Shown piece by piece: positions 51,737 to 60,607 of a DNA stretch of 64,000 nucleotides (within the stretch, counting starts at the first letter, position 1; each line of letters begins with the position of its first letter). Made by a program: the position numbers and the translations under genes. The DNA is from Marinifilum breve. Lineage in GTDB: Bacteria; Bacteroidota; Bacteroidia; Bacteroidales; Marinifilaceae. The notes beneath the pieces were generated by a model. It searched no databases. It worked only from the letters and a program-made list of their open reading frames with translations, and had not been told where the DNA came from. Where the stretch lies: positions 1-64,000 of the forward strand of contig NZ_QFLI01000007.1 in the NCBI RefSeq assembly GCF_003202155.1, written 5' to 3'.

Positions 51737-52684
51737 TTACATCTCGTTTAAACAAGATTCAATGTTCTTTTCAATTCTATCTTTAACGCTAGTAGCTTCA
51801 GCTTTTACGAATTTTTCGCCAATAATTTGCTCGTACAACTCGATGTAACGCTCAGAAATTTGGTTAATTCTCGCCTCATCCATTTCAGGAACTTCTTGTC
51901 CTTCTTTACCCTGGAATCCATTTTCCATCAACCACTCACGAACGAACTCTTTAGACAATTGCTTTTGTGCTTCGCCATTTGCCAAACGCTCTTCGTAACC
52001 TTCAGTGTAGAAATAACGAGATGAATCAGGAGTATGAATTTCGTCGATCAAGTAAATCTTACCATCTTTCTTACCGAACTCATATTTTGTATCCACCAAA
52101 ATCAACCCTTTTTCAGCAGCAATTTCAGTACCTCTTTGGAACAATTCCATTGTGTACTTTTCAAGAGCTTCGTAATCTTCTTTGCTTACAATTCCTTGTG
52201 CCAAGATCTCTTCTCTTGATATATCCTCATCGTGACCTTCTAAAGCTTTGGTTGTAGGTGTAATAATAGGTTTTTCGAACTTTTGGTTTTCAACCATTCC
52301 CTCAGGAAGTGGCACACCACATAATGTTCTTTTTCCAGCTTTGTATTCTCTCCAAGCGTGTCCTGTAAGATAGCCACGAATTACCATTTCAACCATGAAT
52401 GGCTCAGCCAAATGACCAACAGTAACCATTGGATCTGGAGTAGCGATTTTCCAATTCGGAACAATATCTGCAGTTGCATCCAAGAAGCGCTCTGCAATTT
52501 GGTTTAAAACCTGACCTTTAAAAGGAATTCCCTTAGGCAATACAACATCAAATGCTGAAATACGATCCGAAACAACCATTGCAAGATATTCGTCGTTGAT
52601 ATTATAAACGTCTCTTACCTTACCCTTGTAAACATTTTTCTGATTCGGAAAATTAAAATCTGTTTTAACAATAGCTTCTTTCAT
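51737..52684 (-). CDS. purC: Phosphoribosylaminoimidazole-succinocarboxamide synthase
   Basis: A 315-residue SAICAR synthetase, which joins aspartate to CAIR in purine synthesis using ATP. Motifs: [10 protein letters not shown] near the N-terminus, [38 protein letters not shown] and [11 protein letters not shown]. The length is that of the longer Bacteroidota/eukaryote-like form. No other purine gene is adjacent. The gene is transcribed alone between a shared terminator and a repeat-bearing spacer. Confidence 0.95.
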   Translation of the reverse strand: MKEAIVKTDFNFPNQKNVYKGKVRDVYNINDEYLAMVVSDRISAFDVVLPKGIPFKGQVLNQIAERFLDATADIVPNWKIATPDPMVTVGHLAEPFMVEMVIRGYLTGHAWREYKAGKRTLCGVPLPEGMVENQKFEKPIITPTTKALEGHDEDISREEILAQGIVSKEDYEALEKYTMELFQRGTEIAAEKGLILVDTKYEFGKKDGKIYLIDEIHTPDSSRYFYTEGYEERLANGEAQKQLSKEFVREWLMENGFQGKEGQEVPEMDEARINQISERYIELYEQIIGEKFVKAEATSVKDRIEKNIESCLNEM

Positions 52685-52992
52685 TGCTCCAAAAAATTCA
52701 AATAATTTATAAAACGGTTTAAATTAAGCTAAAAGCCAAAAGCTGTTAGCCATTAGCCAATAGATATTTCAATTAGTTGCGAAGATAGATAAAAGTAAAA
52801 TTGTAAAAAAGACCAAAAGTGGAATTTGTTACAGAAAATTTATCTTGAATTTATCCAATAGGGAAAACCCTAATTATCCAATAAATATAATACAGTCATC
52901 CCGAGGAATCGAGGGATCTCATTCAAAATTGAACAGATTCTTCTCCCGAAACTCGGGATCAGAATTACGATAAAAGTTCTGGCATCTCAGAA
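52685..52992. other. 308-bp spacer with two degenerate repeats
   Basis: It contains an AAGCTAAAAGCC / AAAGCTGTTAGCC / ATTAGCCAATAG cluster (about 52727-52766) and a larger repeat at 52894-52972. No gene is seen. The purC promoter is expected at the left end but no exact -7 word was found. Confidence 0.5.
52894..52972. repeat. REP-like intergenic repeat
   Basis: It starts GTCATCCCGAGGAATC and ends CAGAATTACGA, with inner TCCCGA/TCGGGA hairpin arms (52944-52958). Elements beginning with TCAT(C/T)CCGA and ending near ATTACGA are widespread in Bacteroidota intergenic DNA as I remember them. It follows the PhoH stop codon and may add a transcription end. Confidence 0.5.
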
Positions 52993-53997
52993 CTACTGAT
53001 CACTGTCCTTCTTCTTTTCCTCCAGCTTCTTCTCTTTTATCCTTTGCTCTATCCTCTCGTCTTCTTTCTCGTAAGCAGCAACAATTTCCTTTACCAATCG
53101 GTGACGAATGATATCCGAGCTATCGAACTCAACCATTGCAATTCCTTTAATTTTACGAAGAATCCGGAATGCCTGAATCAAACCAGATTGCTGCTTGCGA
53201 GGCAAATCAATCTGGGTAATATCACCGGTAATCATAAACTTACCACTGGTTCCCATACGAGTTAAGAACATTTTCAACTGTTTGGTGGTTGTATTTTGAG
53301 CCTCATCTAATATTACAAAAGCATCATTTAAGGTTCTACCACGCATGTAGGCCAAAGGTGCAATTTGAATCACTTCTGCCTCCAAATAATCAGCCAGTTT
53401 TCTTGGTGGAATCATATCTAACAAAGCATCGTAAAGTGGTTGCAAATACGGATCAATCTTTTCCTTTAAATCTCCTGGAAGGAAACCAAGGTTCTCGCCA
53501 GCCTCAACAGCAGGACGACTCAATATAATACGCTTTACTTCCTGATTTCGCAGAGCTTTAACCGCCAAAGCAATTGCCGTGTAGGTTTTACCCGATCCTG
53601 CAGGCCCTACAGCAAACACCATATCGTTTTTAGCTGATTTTTCTACCAGTTTACGCTGATTGGCTGTTTTGGCACGAATAATTTTCCCATTGTTACCAAA
53701 AATAATTACACTTTCAGGATCATCAGGATCTTGAATGCCTGGCGTATTTTCAAGAATAATTCGTTTGATATTGGAAAGAGTAAGAACATTGTACTGGTTA
53801 TAGTGTTGAATCAACAAATTGATTTTATCCTCGAATACTTCAAGTATTTTCTCCTCTCCACTTGCGATGATTTCATTTCCTCTGCCCACAATTCTTAGTT
53901 TCGGAAACAACTCCTTTACCACTTCAAGTTTTGCATTGTTAATTCTATAAAATTCAAGAGGGTCAATTACCCCTAAAGATATACTCTTTTCTATCAT
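52993..53997 (-). CDS. phoH: PhoH-family ATPase
   Basis: A 334-residue PhoH-like protein. The N-terminal KH-like region (about 20-110) precedes an ATPase with Walker A GPAGSGKTYTAIA (about 135), RPAVEAGENLGFLPGD, Walker B FVILDEAQNTT and GDITQIDLP. It has an acidic and basic C-terminal tail rich in Glu and Lys. PhoH proteins are linked to RNA metabolism. In many genomes the gene neighbours ybeY or purC; purC is next to it here. Confidence 0.93.
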   Translation of the reverse strand: MIEKSISLGVIDPLEFYRINNAKLEVVKELFPKLRIVGRGNEIIASGEEKILEVFEDKINLLIQHYNQYNVLTLSNIKRIILENTPGIQDPDDPESVIIFGNNGKIIRAKTANQRKLVEKSAKNDMVFAVGPAGSGKTYTAIALAVKALRNQEVKRIILSRPAVEAGENLGFLPGDLKEKIDPYLQPLYDALLDMIPPRKLADYLEAEVIQIAPLAYMRGRTLNDAFVILDEAQNTTTKQLKMFLTRMGTSGKFMITGDITQIDLPRKQQSGLIQAFRILRKIKGIAMVEFDSSDIIRHRLVKEIVAAYEKEDERIEQRIKEKKLEEKKKDSDQ

Positions 53998-54095
53998 ATA
54001 GTTTTTTCAATATTCATTACATTTGAGCTCACAAATTAGTTATTAATTCTGATTTGGGAACTCAATGCCACTGAAAATTATTAAATAAAATTCCG

Positions 54096-54389
54096 ATGAT
54101 TATCCGATTTGTAAAACTTGAAATTCAAAAGGAACATATTGAAGATTTCAAAATACTGACAAAGAATGAAAAAGCTGATATTTTGGCCTTCGAAGGATGT
54201 TCTCACCTACAAGTTTTACAAGATCAAAACAATCCTTCTATTTTCTTTACGGTAAGTCATTGGGAGTCGGAATCAGCATTAAACATTTACCGCGAATCCG
54301 ATTTTTTTCGTGGCAATTGGAGCCAGGTAAAACAATGGTTTGCCAACAAACCAGAAGCCTGGAGTTTAGGAAAATCCGATAATAGTTAG
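54096..54389 (+). CDS. ABM-domain protein (antibiotic biosynthesis monooxygenase-like)
   Basis: A 97-residue ferredoxin-like dimeric alpha-beta barrel protein. Family marks are the N-terminal RFVKLEIQKEHIEDF, CSHLQVLQDQNN, the strand FFTVSHWESESAL and the helix with YRESDFFRGNW. Members include heme-degrading enzymes and quinol monooxygenases, but many are uncharacterised; no active-site residue can be assigned. It is divergent from phoH. Confidence 0.85.
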   Translation: MIIRFVKLEIQKEHIEDFKILTKNEKADILAFEGCSHLQVLQDQNNPSIFFTVSHWESESALNIYRESDFFRGNWSQVKQWFANKPEAWSLGKSDNS

Positions 54390-54713
54390 CAAAAGCACCA
54401 CTATTAGCAGACATAAAACAAGATCAAAGCACATTAACACCTCCTAATATTATCGCATAAAGTACTTTTTTGCGACCTAATTCAACACACCCATACCTAC
54501 CTTATTATATGGATATTAATCATCCTGTCCCAAAACTCCCCTCAAATTCAGAAGTTAAAACGCACACTGTTAAAACAAACTTAATACACACATCATAACT
54601 TTTAATAAACCTATCCGTAAAGAACACTTACAAGAATCATAAAAATTGCTATTATTTAATTAATATCGTAAATTAGACTTAAACCTTTAATACATTACAC
54701 TACCATACTACTT
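54390..54713. other. 324-bp intergenic stretch
   Basis: AT-rich. A small TCGCA/TGCGA stem encloses AGTACTTTTTT near 54457-54472. I see no promoter match and no gene. Confidence 0.5.
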
Positions 54714-56276
54714 ATGAATAAAGACATAAAACACATCAAACAATTTTTTGTTACTGCAAGTATCGGATTTGTATTTTTAGTTGTCAGCTCATTGGTTTGG
54801 AACATTCAAAACGAAAAAAAGACAACCTACAAACTAGCAAAAGTTGAAGCCACAGGGAATCAAAATAAGGATTTAACCTGGCGTCGTTGGGCAACATTAC
54901 ATGGGGGTGTTTATGTCCCTATTACAGATAAAATTCAGCCAAATAATTATTTGAATTTTGTACCAAAAAGAGATGTTACTACAACCGACGGACAAAAATT
55001 AACATTGATCAATCCGGCTTACATGACCAGACTTGCTCACGAATTAGAGTTGGAAATATCAGGAGAAATTGGTCATATCACAAGTTTAAATCCAATCCGA
55101 CCCGAGAACAAAGCCGATGAATGGGAAACCAATGCGTTAAAACAATTCGAATCAGGAGCCAAGGAACACTGCAGTATTGAGACAATAAACGGGAAAGAAT
55201 ATTTGCGCTATATGCGTCCAATGTATGTTGAAAAAGGATGTTTAAAATGTCACGCCAATCAAGGATATCAACTGGGCGATATTAGAGGAGGATTCAGCGT
55301 TGCCATACCTATGGACAAATATGAAACAATTATTAAAGCAAAAATATCCGATTTGGTTTTCTTTCACATCTTTATTCTTGCAATAGGGCTATTTCTGGGG
55401 TGGTTGGCTTATCGCAGAACATTGCATTCTGTAAAAGAAAGAAACGAATCGCAAGAAATTATTCGTAAAAACGAAAAGTTATTGAAAATACAAAACAAGG
55501 AGTTGCGCAAATCAAAAGAGAAGGCCGAAGAAAGCGATCGCTTAAAAACCATATTCCTGCAAAATATGAGTCACGAAATAAGGACACCAATGAATGCAAT
55601 ACTGGGTTTTTCATCTTTAATTCCAGGTGAGTTTCACGATAAAGAAAAGCTAACTGAATATACCAATATCATTAATCAGCGGGGAAAAGATTTACTTTGT
55701 ATAATTAACGATTTGTTGGATATCTCAAAAATCGAATCGGAAAAAGTAGAGCTACATATCGAACAGTTCAATTTAAACACTCTACTGAACGAAGTAAAAG
55801 GCGTGGCACTCGCACTACAAAGCAGGTTCGAAAAATTCCATATCAATGTAATGTTCCCACTAAGCTTCGATAGCGATAACATTATTCTTTGCAGCGATAA
55901 AGGCAGATTAAAGCAGGTATTTGCCAATTTAATTAGCAATGCCTTCAAATTTACACTGGAAGGAAAAATTACCATAGGCTATCACCTTTCAGCCAATAAA
56001 ATCTATTTTCATGTTGAAGATACCGGCATTGGAATTCCTGAAAAAGAGCTGGATAATGTGTTCAACCGTTTTACCCAGGTTGAACAGGAAACCACTCGCA
56101 TTCACGATGGCACAGGCTTGGGCCTATCAATTGCCAAAGGAATTATAAAACTGCTTAACGGACAAATTGGCGTTGAATCGGAAGTAAACAAAGGCAGCAA
56201 GTTCACCTTTTATATCCCTTTTGAAGAAGTTGATTCAGCAAAAGGCCAACAACAGCAATTACAATTCGAAGCGTAA
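54714..56276 (+). CDS. Membrane sensor histidine kinase with Tll0287-like heme domain
   Basis: A 520-residue kinase. A membrane helix (about 12-30) and a periplasmic DUF3365/Tll0287-like domain (about 40-205) with a CLKCH heme-binding motif followed by GYQLGDIRGGFSVAIPM come first. A second helix (about 218-238), a coiled coil, HisKA (MSHEIRTPMNAILGF) and HATPase (DTGIGIP, GTGLGLSI) follow. No receiver domain, so a separate regulator is needed; none is adjacent. Likely a redox or gas sensor through bound heme. It ends about 110 bp before hairpin array 2. Confidence 0.9.
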   Translation: MNKDIKHIKQFFVTASIGFVFLVVSSLVWNIQNEKKTTYKLAKVEATGNQNKDLTWRRWATLHGGVYVPITDKIQPNNYLNFVPKRDVTTTDGQKLTLINPAYMTRLAHELELEISGEIGHITSLNPIRPENKADEWETNALKQFESGAKEHCSIETINGKEYLRYMRPMYVEKGCLKCHANQGYQLGDIRGGFSVAIPMDKYETIIKAKISDLVFFHIFILAIGLFLGWLAYRRTLHSVKERNESQEIIRKNEKLLKIQNKELRKSKEKAEESDRLKTIFLQNMSHEIRTPMNAILGFSSLIPGEFHDKEKLTEYTNIINQRGKDLLCIINDLLDISKIESEKVELHIEQFNLNTLLNEVKGVALALQSRFEKFHINVMFPLSFDSDNIILCSDKGRLKQVFANLISNAFKFTLEGKITIGYHLSANKIYFHVEDTGIGIPEKELDNVFNRFTQVEQETTRIHDGTGLGLSIAKGIIKLLNGQIGVESEVNKGSKFTFYIPFEEVDSAKGQQQQLQFEA

Positions 56277-56384
56277 AAACAGTTCAATAGTCTAAAAGTC
56301 ACAAGGTCTAATAGCCAATTGATCACACTTTAAAAATTACGGTTTACTGGTCACCCATGACTATATTCTATTCTCAAAATATAT

Positions 56385-56640
56385 CTCCCCAACTTGGGGA
56401 AACCCCATCCTATTTTTTGAAGTGCTTCCCCAAACTGGGAAAGCACTTTATTTTTTCAATTCGCGTTTTCCCAAGTTGGGGAAGGCATTATTTTTCAGAA
56501 TGGGCTTTTCCCAAGCTGGGGAAGCACCTCTTTTTTTCATTTCAGGCTTTCCCAGCTTGGGGAAGCTCTCTTTTTTTTAAACAAGGATTCCCCAGTTTGG
56601 GGAAGGCGTTTTTTTTTAAAACCGGCTTCCCCAAAGTAGC
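56385..56640 (+). repeat. Hairpin-unit tandem array 2 (39-41 bp period)
   Basis: Six units and one truncated unit start at 56387, 56428, 56469, 56509, 56550, 56590 and 56629. Spacings are 41, 41, 40, 41, 40 and 39; the differences sit in T-run lengths. The core is CTTYCCCA, 3 nt, TGGGGAAG, followed by GC or GGC, two to four bases and T5-9. Differences between units in the stem are mostly C-G to T-G, keeping pairing. The middle of the loop varies (ACT, AGT, AGC, GCT, GTT). Period, design and position match array 1, though the stem sequence does not. The array lies 245 bp upstream of the second DUF6261-type gene, with T-tracts on that gene's strand. A chance open frame crosses it (see rejected items). 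Confidence 0.88.
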
Positions 56641-56837
56641 ATTCTAAATATATTTTTAATTGATTATAATACTAGATGACATTTGAAATGCCTCAATATA
56701 CCATTGTTCATCTCACCAGCAATCCACATTTAAAAGACACCTAATTCCTTCTTAATAGCCTATTTTTCCTGATTAATGATTTTTTTGATCAAATTTTTAT
56801 TTAATCATACCTTTTTATAACAATATTTTTTATAAAT

Positions 56838-56845
56838 TAGTTTTG
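56838..56845 (+). promoter_or_regulatory. -7 promoter element of DUF6261 copy B
   Basis: TAGTTTTG, exact consensus match, 38 bp before the ATG at 56884. It lies downstream of hairpin array 2, so the array is probably not in this mRNA leader. Confidence 0.45.
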
Positions 56846-56883
56846 ACATAAGATTTTACCTTTTAAATCAAACCCCCTAATTT

Positions 56884-57573
56884 ATGTATTCAAAAATTAA
56901 TTTTCACAATCTTCAGAACATAGAGTTGATTCAATTCATTAAATCATTTCTTGAGGTTATTGCCAAAGCCGATCCTGAGCTGCTTAAAATAAAAGCCCAA
57001 TACGACGCATTGCTAGCTATTTTCACAGAAATGGACACATTCTATAACCCAGAATTGGCCAACAAGCTAACCAAGTTGGTACAAGAATTAGATGGTAAAA
57101 GAGATCAAGCGTTATTGGCTGCCGAAAGCCTGCTTCATTCCATTGACAATTATGGCGACAAAATTGGAGATTACAATTACATTAAAGAGACTGGCACCAT
57201 TAGAAAGATGTGTACCCGATGGAAAGATGTTGATGAGCTTACACAGGCACTAACAAAACTAAACCTAACACCGTGGGCCAATAAATTAGAAGAATTCAAT
57301 ACGCAATTCGACGCTCAATACATGGAGCGAAACGAATTGGATGCCAAATCTCCTGACATTACCATGGTTGAATATCGTAGAAAAAATTACGATGCTTATA
57401 AAGCAGTATTAAAATACATGGAAGCCAATGCCTTGTTAAACGGCATAGAACCTTATATCGAAGTAAACAAAAGCATCAATCGGATGGTTGAAAAATACAA
57501 TCTGGTAATCAAAACCAGAATTAGCAAAAAAGAAGTAACTGAACTTCCTGAAGAGACAACTTCCGTAGATTAG
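56884..57573 (+). CDS. DUF6261-type helical protein, copy B
   Basis: A 229-residue soluble, mostly helical protein, distant paralogue of the protein at 578-1321. Common points are NF..L near residue 6, a central ...GKRDQ.L segment (copy A: RRDESFL), Y..-rich helices around 165-185 and the C-terminal MVEKYNLVIKTRISKKE against copy A RYQTIVKSRTTKNE. Function unknown; I believe the family is DUF6261. It has its own promoter and a compact terminator, so it is a single-gene unit. Hairpin array 2 lies upstream. Confidence 0.82.
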   Translation: MYSKINFHNLQNIELIQFIKSFLEVIAKADPELLKIKAQYDALLAIFTEMDTFYNPELANKLTKLVQELDGKRDQALLAAESLLHSIDNYGDKIGDYNYIKETGTIRKMCTRWKDVDELTQALTKLNLTPWANKLEEFNTQFDAQYMERNELDAKSPDITMVEYRRKNYDAYKAVLKYMEANALLNGIEPYIEVNKSINRMVEKYNLVIKTRISKKEVTELPEETTSVD

Positions 57574-57598
57574 TAATTATTACTTACATGCAATTTGG

Positions 57599-57624
57599 AA
57601 CTACCCCTCGCGGGGTAGTTTTTT
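57599..57624 (+). terminator. Terminator of DUF6261 copy B
   Basis: AACTACCCC pairs with GGGGTAGTT around a TCGC loop, then T6. Confidence 0.92.
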
Positions 57625-57706
57625 GGTTGAATTTGTAAAATTAACCAATAGCTACACATAAATTAATTTAATACCAGACACTTTACAACACATTAATTTT
57701 ACTCCA

Positions 57707-58510
57707 ATGAAGATTTATGAAAAAATAAGGCCTTTTCTATTCTTAAAAAGAGACAAGAAGTCGGTTCATTACAAAAATCTAAAAGATGGCGATAAAATCG
57801 AAATTGATGGCAAAGAATATGTAAAAGTAAGACTTCAATTGGTAGATAGCTTGGATATGAATTCGGCAAAAACAATTGATAGCCTGGAGACAGAGAATAA
57901 TTTTCTCGCAGAACAAAACATAGATTTATCTGATAACCTGGAAGAACTTAAGATTAAAGTTTCTTTACTTGAACAGCTGAATCATAACCTTGTACATTGT
58001 AATAACAAAGAAGCTACAAATGTTATAAACACCAATGTTACAATTATGAAACTCGAAAGCAAAATTAAAAAATTGTCCAATTTAAATAAGAGCTATAAAA
58101 ACGAATTCAAACAACTAGCCTATCAAAACAACCAACTTAAAGAAAAACTTTACAAACAAGATTACGATGCAAATCACCTAATTCCTAATGATCATATTCA
58201 AAAGAAAAATAAGGAATTAACTAAAGCAGTTGAATTACTCAATAAGAAAGTAACATTACTCGAACAATTAAATAAAAACTTAGCAAATAATAAGAATATC
58301 AAAAATATTAAAACATTAAACCGAGATAACACAATAATTAAATACAAAAAGGAAATCACCCGCTTAAATAAATTAAGCAAAACATACAAAGATCAATCTG
58401 AGCTACAGGAAAGGCAAAATAAAGTCCTCAAAATAAAACTAGCTAAACAACTAATTAAAGTAAAAGAACTGCAACAAGATAAACACCCATTAGCATCCTT
58501 AATAGAATGA
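57707..58510 (+). CDS. Coiled-coil protein with internal duplication
   Basis: A 267-residue protein of unknown family. A small N-terminal region (about 20-45, LKDGDKIEIDGKEYVKV) is followed by long coiled coils. Two segments 97 residues apart repeat each other: about 84-150 starting KVSLLEQLNHNL and about 181-247 starting KVTLLEQLNKNL, each with SKIKKL/KEITRL and LNKSYK/LSKTYK counterparts. No signal peptide or membrane helix. It follows the DUF6261 copy B gene after its terminator. The stop codon overlaps the start of a tiny reading frame. Confidence 0.75.
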   Translation: MKIYEKIRPFLFLKRDKKSVHYKNLKDGDKIEIDGKEYVKVRLQLVDSLDMNSAKTIDSLETENNFLAEQNIDLSDNLEELKIKVSLLEQLNHNLVHCNNKEATNVINTNVTIMKLESKIKKLSNLNKSYKNEFKQLAYQNNQLKEKLYKQDYDANHLIPNDHIQKKNKELTKAVELLNKKVTLLEQLNKNLANNKNIKNIKTLNRDNTIIKYKKEITRLNKLSKTYKDQSELQERQNKVLKIKLAKQLIKVKELQQDKHPLASLIE

Positions 58511-58614
58511 AAGCATTCTACAATAAAATTCTGTTCTCCTTGTTTCTGTTATTAGAAACAATGATATATGCCATAGAGATAAATTCTTATACAACAATTA
58601 ATTATTTGCTGTAA
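58507..58614 (+). CDS. Possible 35-residue signal-peptide-like microprotein
   Basis: The ATG overlaps the TGA of the coiled-coil gene (ATGA), which would allow coupled translation. The product begins MKAFYNKILFSLFLLLE and is largely hydrophobic, like a signal peptide or a one-span membrane peptide. It may be a real microprotein or the start of a gene whose remainder was lost. Evidence is limited to the overlap and hydrophobicity. Confidence 0.3.
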   Translation: MKAFYNKILFSLFLLLETMIYAIEINSYTTINYLL

Positions 58615-58718
58615 CAAATAACCTATTCAACCGTCTTATCCTTAATTTTATTGATTATGTACCTACAGTTGAATCTAATACTTACGCTCGAAATGTAATA
58701 GATAATAACTCAAAAGAA

Positions 58719-59876
58719 ATGAAAAAAGCAATCTTACTATTATTAGCGCTAATTCCCAGCCAAATTTTTTCACAACAAACATTGGTAAAAATTTTTAAAT
58801 CGGAAGTTTTAAACGAGAATAGAACCATTCGAATACACTTGCCAAAGTCGTATGATTCAAGCAATGTAAACTATCCCTTGGCCATTACTCTCGATGGAGA
58901 ATACATGTTCTATAATCTTGTGGGTAATGCAGAACTTCTTTTGGCAAATAATAAAATACCCGAAATGGTAATTGTTGGTATTGATCAGAATTATAAAGAT
59001 AATGCAGAGAAATATGCTAGATGGCAAGATTGTAATTACAATTCAGAAACCACCGAACTTAAAGATAAAGGTGTAAATTTTGAGAAGTTTATCAATACGG
59101 AACTGATCTCGTATTTAAGTAAAAATTATAAAGCTGGCAAATACAAAATACTTGCTGGACACTCGTTAACTGCCAGCTATTCTAATTTTTTATTAAGCAA
59201 CAAATCGGCATTTAATGCTTTTATATTGCTTAGCCCATACATGCCTGCAAGCCTGTCTCAAAAAGTAAGCAACAACCTGTGGAAGACAGATAAAAACTTA
59301 TCGTATTACATCAGCACCAGCGATTATGATTTAAGAGGTCATTCAAGTTCAATTGCCAAATTCGATAGCTTGCTGCACACCAAACAGCTTGATCCGAAAG
59401 TAACTTACACCATAAATAAATTCAAAAAAGAAACACACTATTCTCTAATCAACCGAAGCTTTCCTAAAGCTCTAATGAATTGCTTCCAGGAATTTCAACT
59501 TATTACTGATGATGAATTGGAGAATGAAAAGGATTTGCTCGCTTATTTAAAAAACAAGTATACCAAAATAAAGCAATTGTATGATCTATCCTTGCCAATA
59601 CGAAAGGATGATATTGAAAGCATCTATTGGATTGCAGAAGACAGAGAAGATTGGAATTTACTTAAAAGGATTGGCGATTTTAGCATAGAGCTCTATCCTG
59701 ATTATGCCGATGGTTATTTCATGCTTTCAACAGTGGAAGAGCAAAATCAAAACTACGAAATGGCTTTACAACTCTATAAAAAAGGCTACGACAAACTTGG
59801 CGACGATGTATTAAATAAAAGCGACTTCTATAGAGATATAGAACGTCTTGAAAAGATCATGAAAGAATCGAAATAA
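58719..59876 (+). CDS. Exported esterase, alpha/beta hydrolase (Fes/IroE-like)
   Basis: A 385-residue protein with a signal peptide (MKKAILLLLALIPSQIFS). An esterase-D/Fes-type hydrolase domain follows (about 20-270): YPLAITLDGEY, MVIVGIDQNYKD, nucleophile Ser in AGHSLTASYS, and a candidate catalytic His in KKETHYSLIN. A helical C-terminal region (about 290-385) with AEDREDW and YADGYFMLS resembles TPR repeats. Probably periplasmic; substrate unknown, in relatives siderophore or acyl esters. Confidence 0.85.
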   Translation: MKKAILLLLALIPSQIFSQQTLVKIFKSEVLNENRTIRIHLPKSYDSSNVNYPLAITLDGEYMFYNLVGNAELLLANNKIPEMVIVGIDQNYKDNAEKYARWQDCNYNSETTELKDKGVNFEKFINTELISYLSKNYKAGKYKILAGHSLTASYSNFLLSNKSAFNAFILLSPYMPASLSQKVSNNLWKTDKNLSYYISTSDYDLRGHSSSIAKFDSLLHTKQLDPKVTYTINKFKKETHYSLINRSFPKALMNCFQEFQLITDDELENEKDLLAYLKNKYTKIKQLYDLSLPIRKDDIESIYWIAEDREDWNLLKRIGDFSIELYPDYADGYFMLSTVEEQNQNYEMALQLYKKGYDKLGDDVLNKSDFYRDIERLEKIMKESK

Positions 59877-60050
59877 TGGCAAGTTAATCAGATTAAAAAT
59901 CTATAAAGTCAATATTTGATTGCCAATAATGTCATAAATATATTTTACATCTAAACATTAAATTCAGTAATAGTCATATTTGATACTCCAATGTATCCAT
60001 ACGTTTTTACCAAATATTTATCTTAGTACAGCAAAACTAACCCATATTCA

Positions 60051-60506
60051 ATGCTACTATCCTACAAAACAGAACGACTTCCCCTTAACTTTTTTATGCT
60101 GGGCATTAGCTTATTTTTAATTGGAATTGCCTTAACAATTAGTGAAGCTTACCAAGGAATCGTGGCCATTATTCTATCCATTCCTTTTTTATTTACCCAT
60201 TCGGGTTTGTTGATAGATGCAGAAAATAAGCGATACAAAAAATACACAGGCCTGTTGGGTCTTCGTCTTGGTTCTTGGTGCGATTTATCGAGAGTCACAC
60301 ATTTGCAAATTATTCACACACGTGAAACCAAAGGAATGGCAGTACTTTCCATAGCTCGAAACGAAACCAACGTGGTACAAAAACTTCTCCTCATGATGCC
60401 ACACGAAAGAATTGTTCTGCTATCGGATACACAGGAAAAATTGGAACCTATGGCAAAAAAAATTGCAAAGGAATTGGGACTGGAATTAAAATTTCCGAAG
60501 AATTAA
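60051..60506 (+). CDS. Small membrane protein with PH-like C-terminal part
   Basis: A 151-residue protein with two membrane helices (about 14-34 and 38-56). A soluble beta-rich part follows, starting at DAENKRYKKYTGLLGLRLGSW, where the pattern of strands is like bacterial PH domains. Family unknown to me. Its stop lies at the edge of an 18-bp perfect hairpin. Confidence 0.6.
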   Translation: MLLSYKTERLPLNFFMLGISLFLIGIALTISEAYQGIVAIILSIPFLFTHSGLLIDAENKRYKKYTGLLGLRLGSWCDLSRVTHLQIIHTRETKGMAVLSIARNETNVVQKLLLMMPHERIVLLSDTQEKLEPMAKKIAKELGLELKFPKN

Positions 60507-60559
60507 ATCCCAAAAGTCCAAACCAGTCTGAGTTTTTGAGTTTTGGACTTTTGGGATTT
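60505..60559. repeat. 18-bp perfect inverted repeat
   Basis: Positions 60505-60522 pair perfectly with 60542-60559 (AAATCCCAAAAGTCC against its reverse). The 19-nt loop is rich in T and G. It may terminate the membrane-protein gene, though no T-run follows on the plus strand. Related CCAAAAGTCC words are typical of Bacteroidota spacer repeats as I remember them. Confidence 0.55.
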
Positions 60560-60582
60560 GGATTTTGGAATTTGTACATTTG
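60551..60582 (+). promoter_or_regulatory. Promoter of mazG
   Basis: TTG at 60551-60553, a 21-bp gap and TACATTTG at 60575-60582, both consensus. The start would be about 20 bp before the ATG. The -33 element lies in the right arm of the inverted repeat. Confidence 0.5.
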
Positions 60583-60607
60583 ATCTTCTATTATCAAATA
60601 CACAAGT

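Noticed and set aside
54457-54472. A solitary AGTACTTTTTTG word identical to part of array 1 units.
   Set aside because: It is not preceded by the unit hairpin and 12-base matches in AT-rich DNA can occur by chance.
56357-56647. A 96-residue open frame running through hairpin array 2, giving FP.LGK-like peptide repeats.
   Set aside because: The unit length varies between 39 and 41, so the units are read in changing frames (LGK versus WGR); openness follows from T-rich stop-poor sequence. Conservation is in base pairing, not in peptide.
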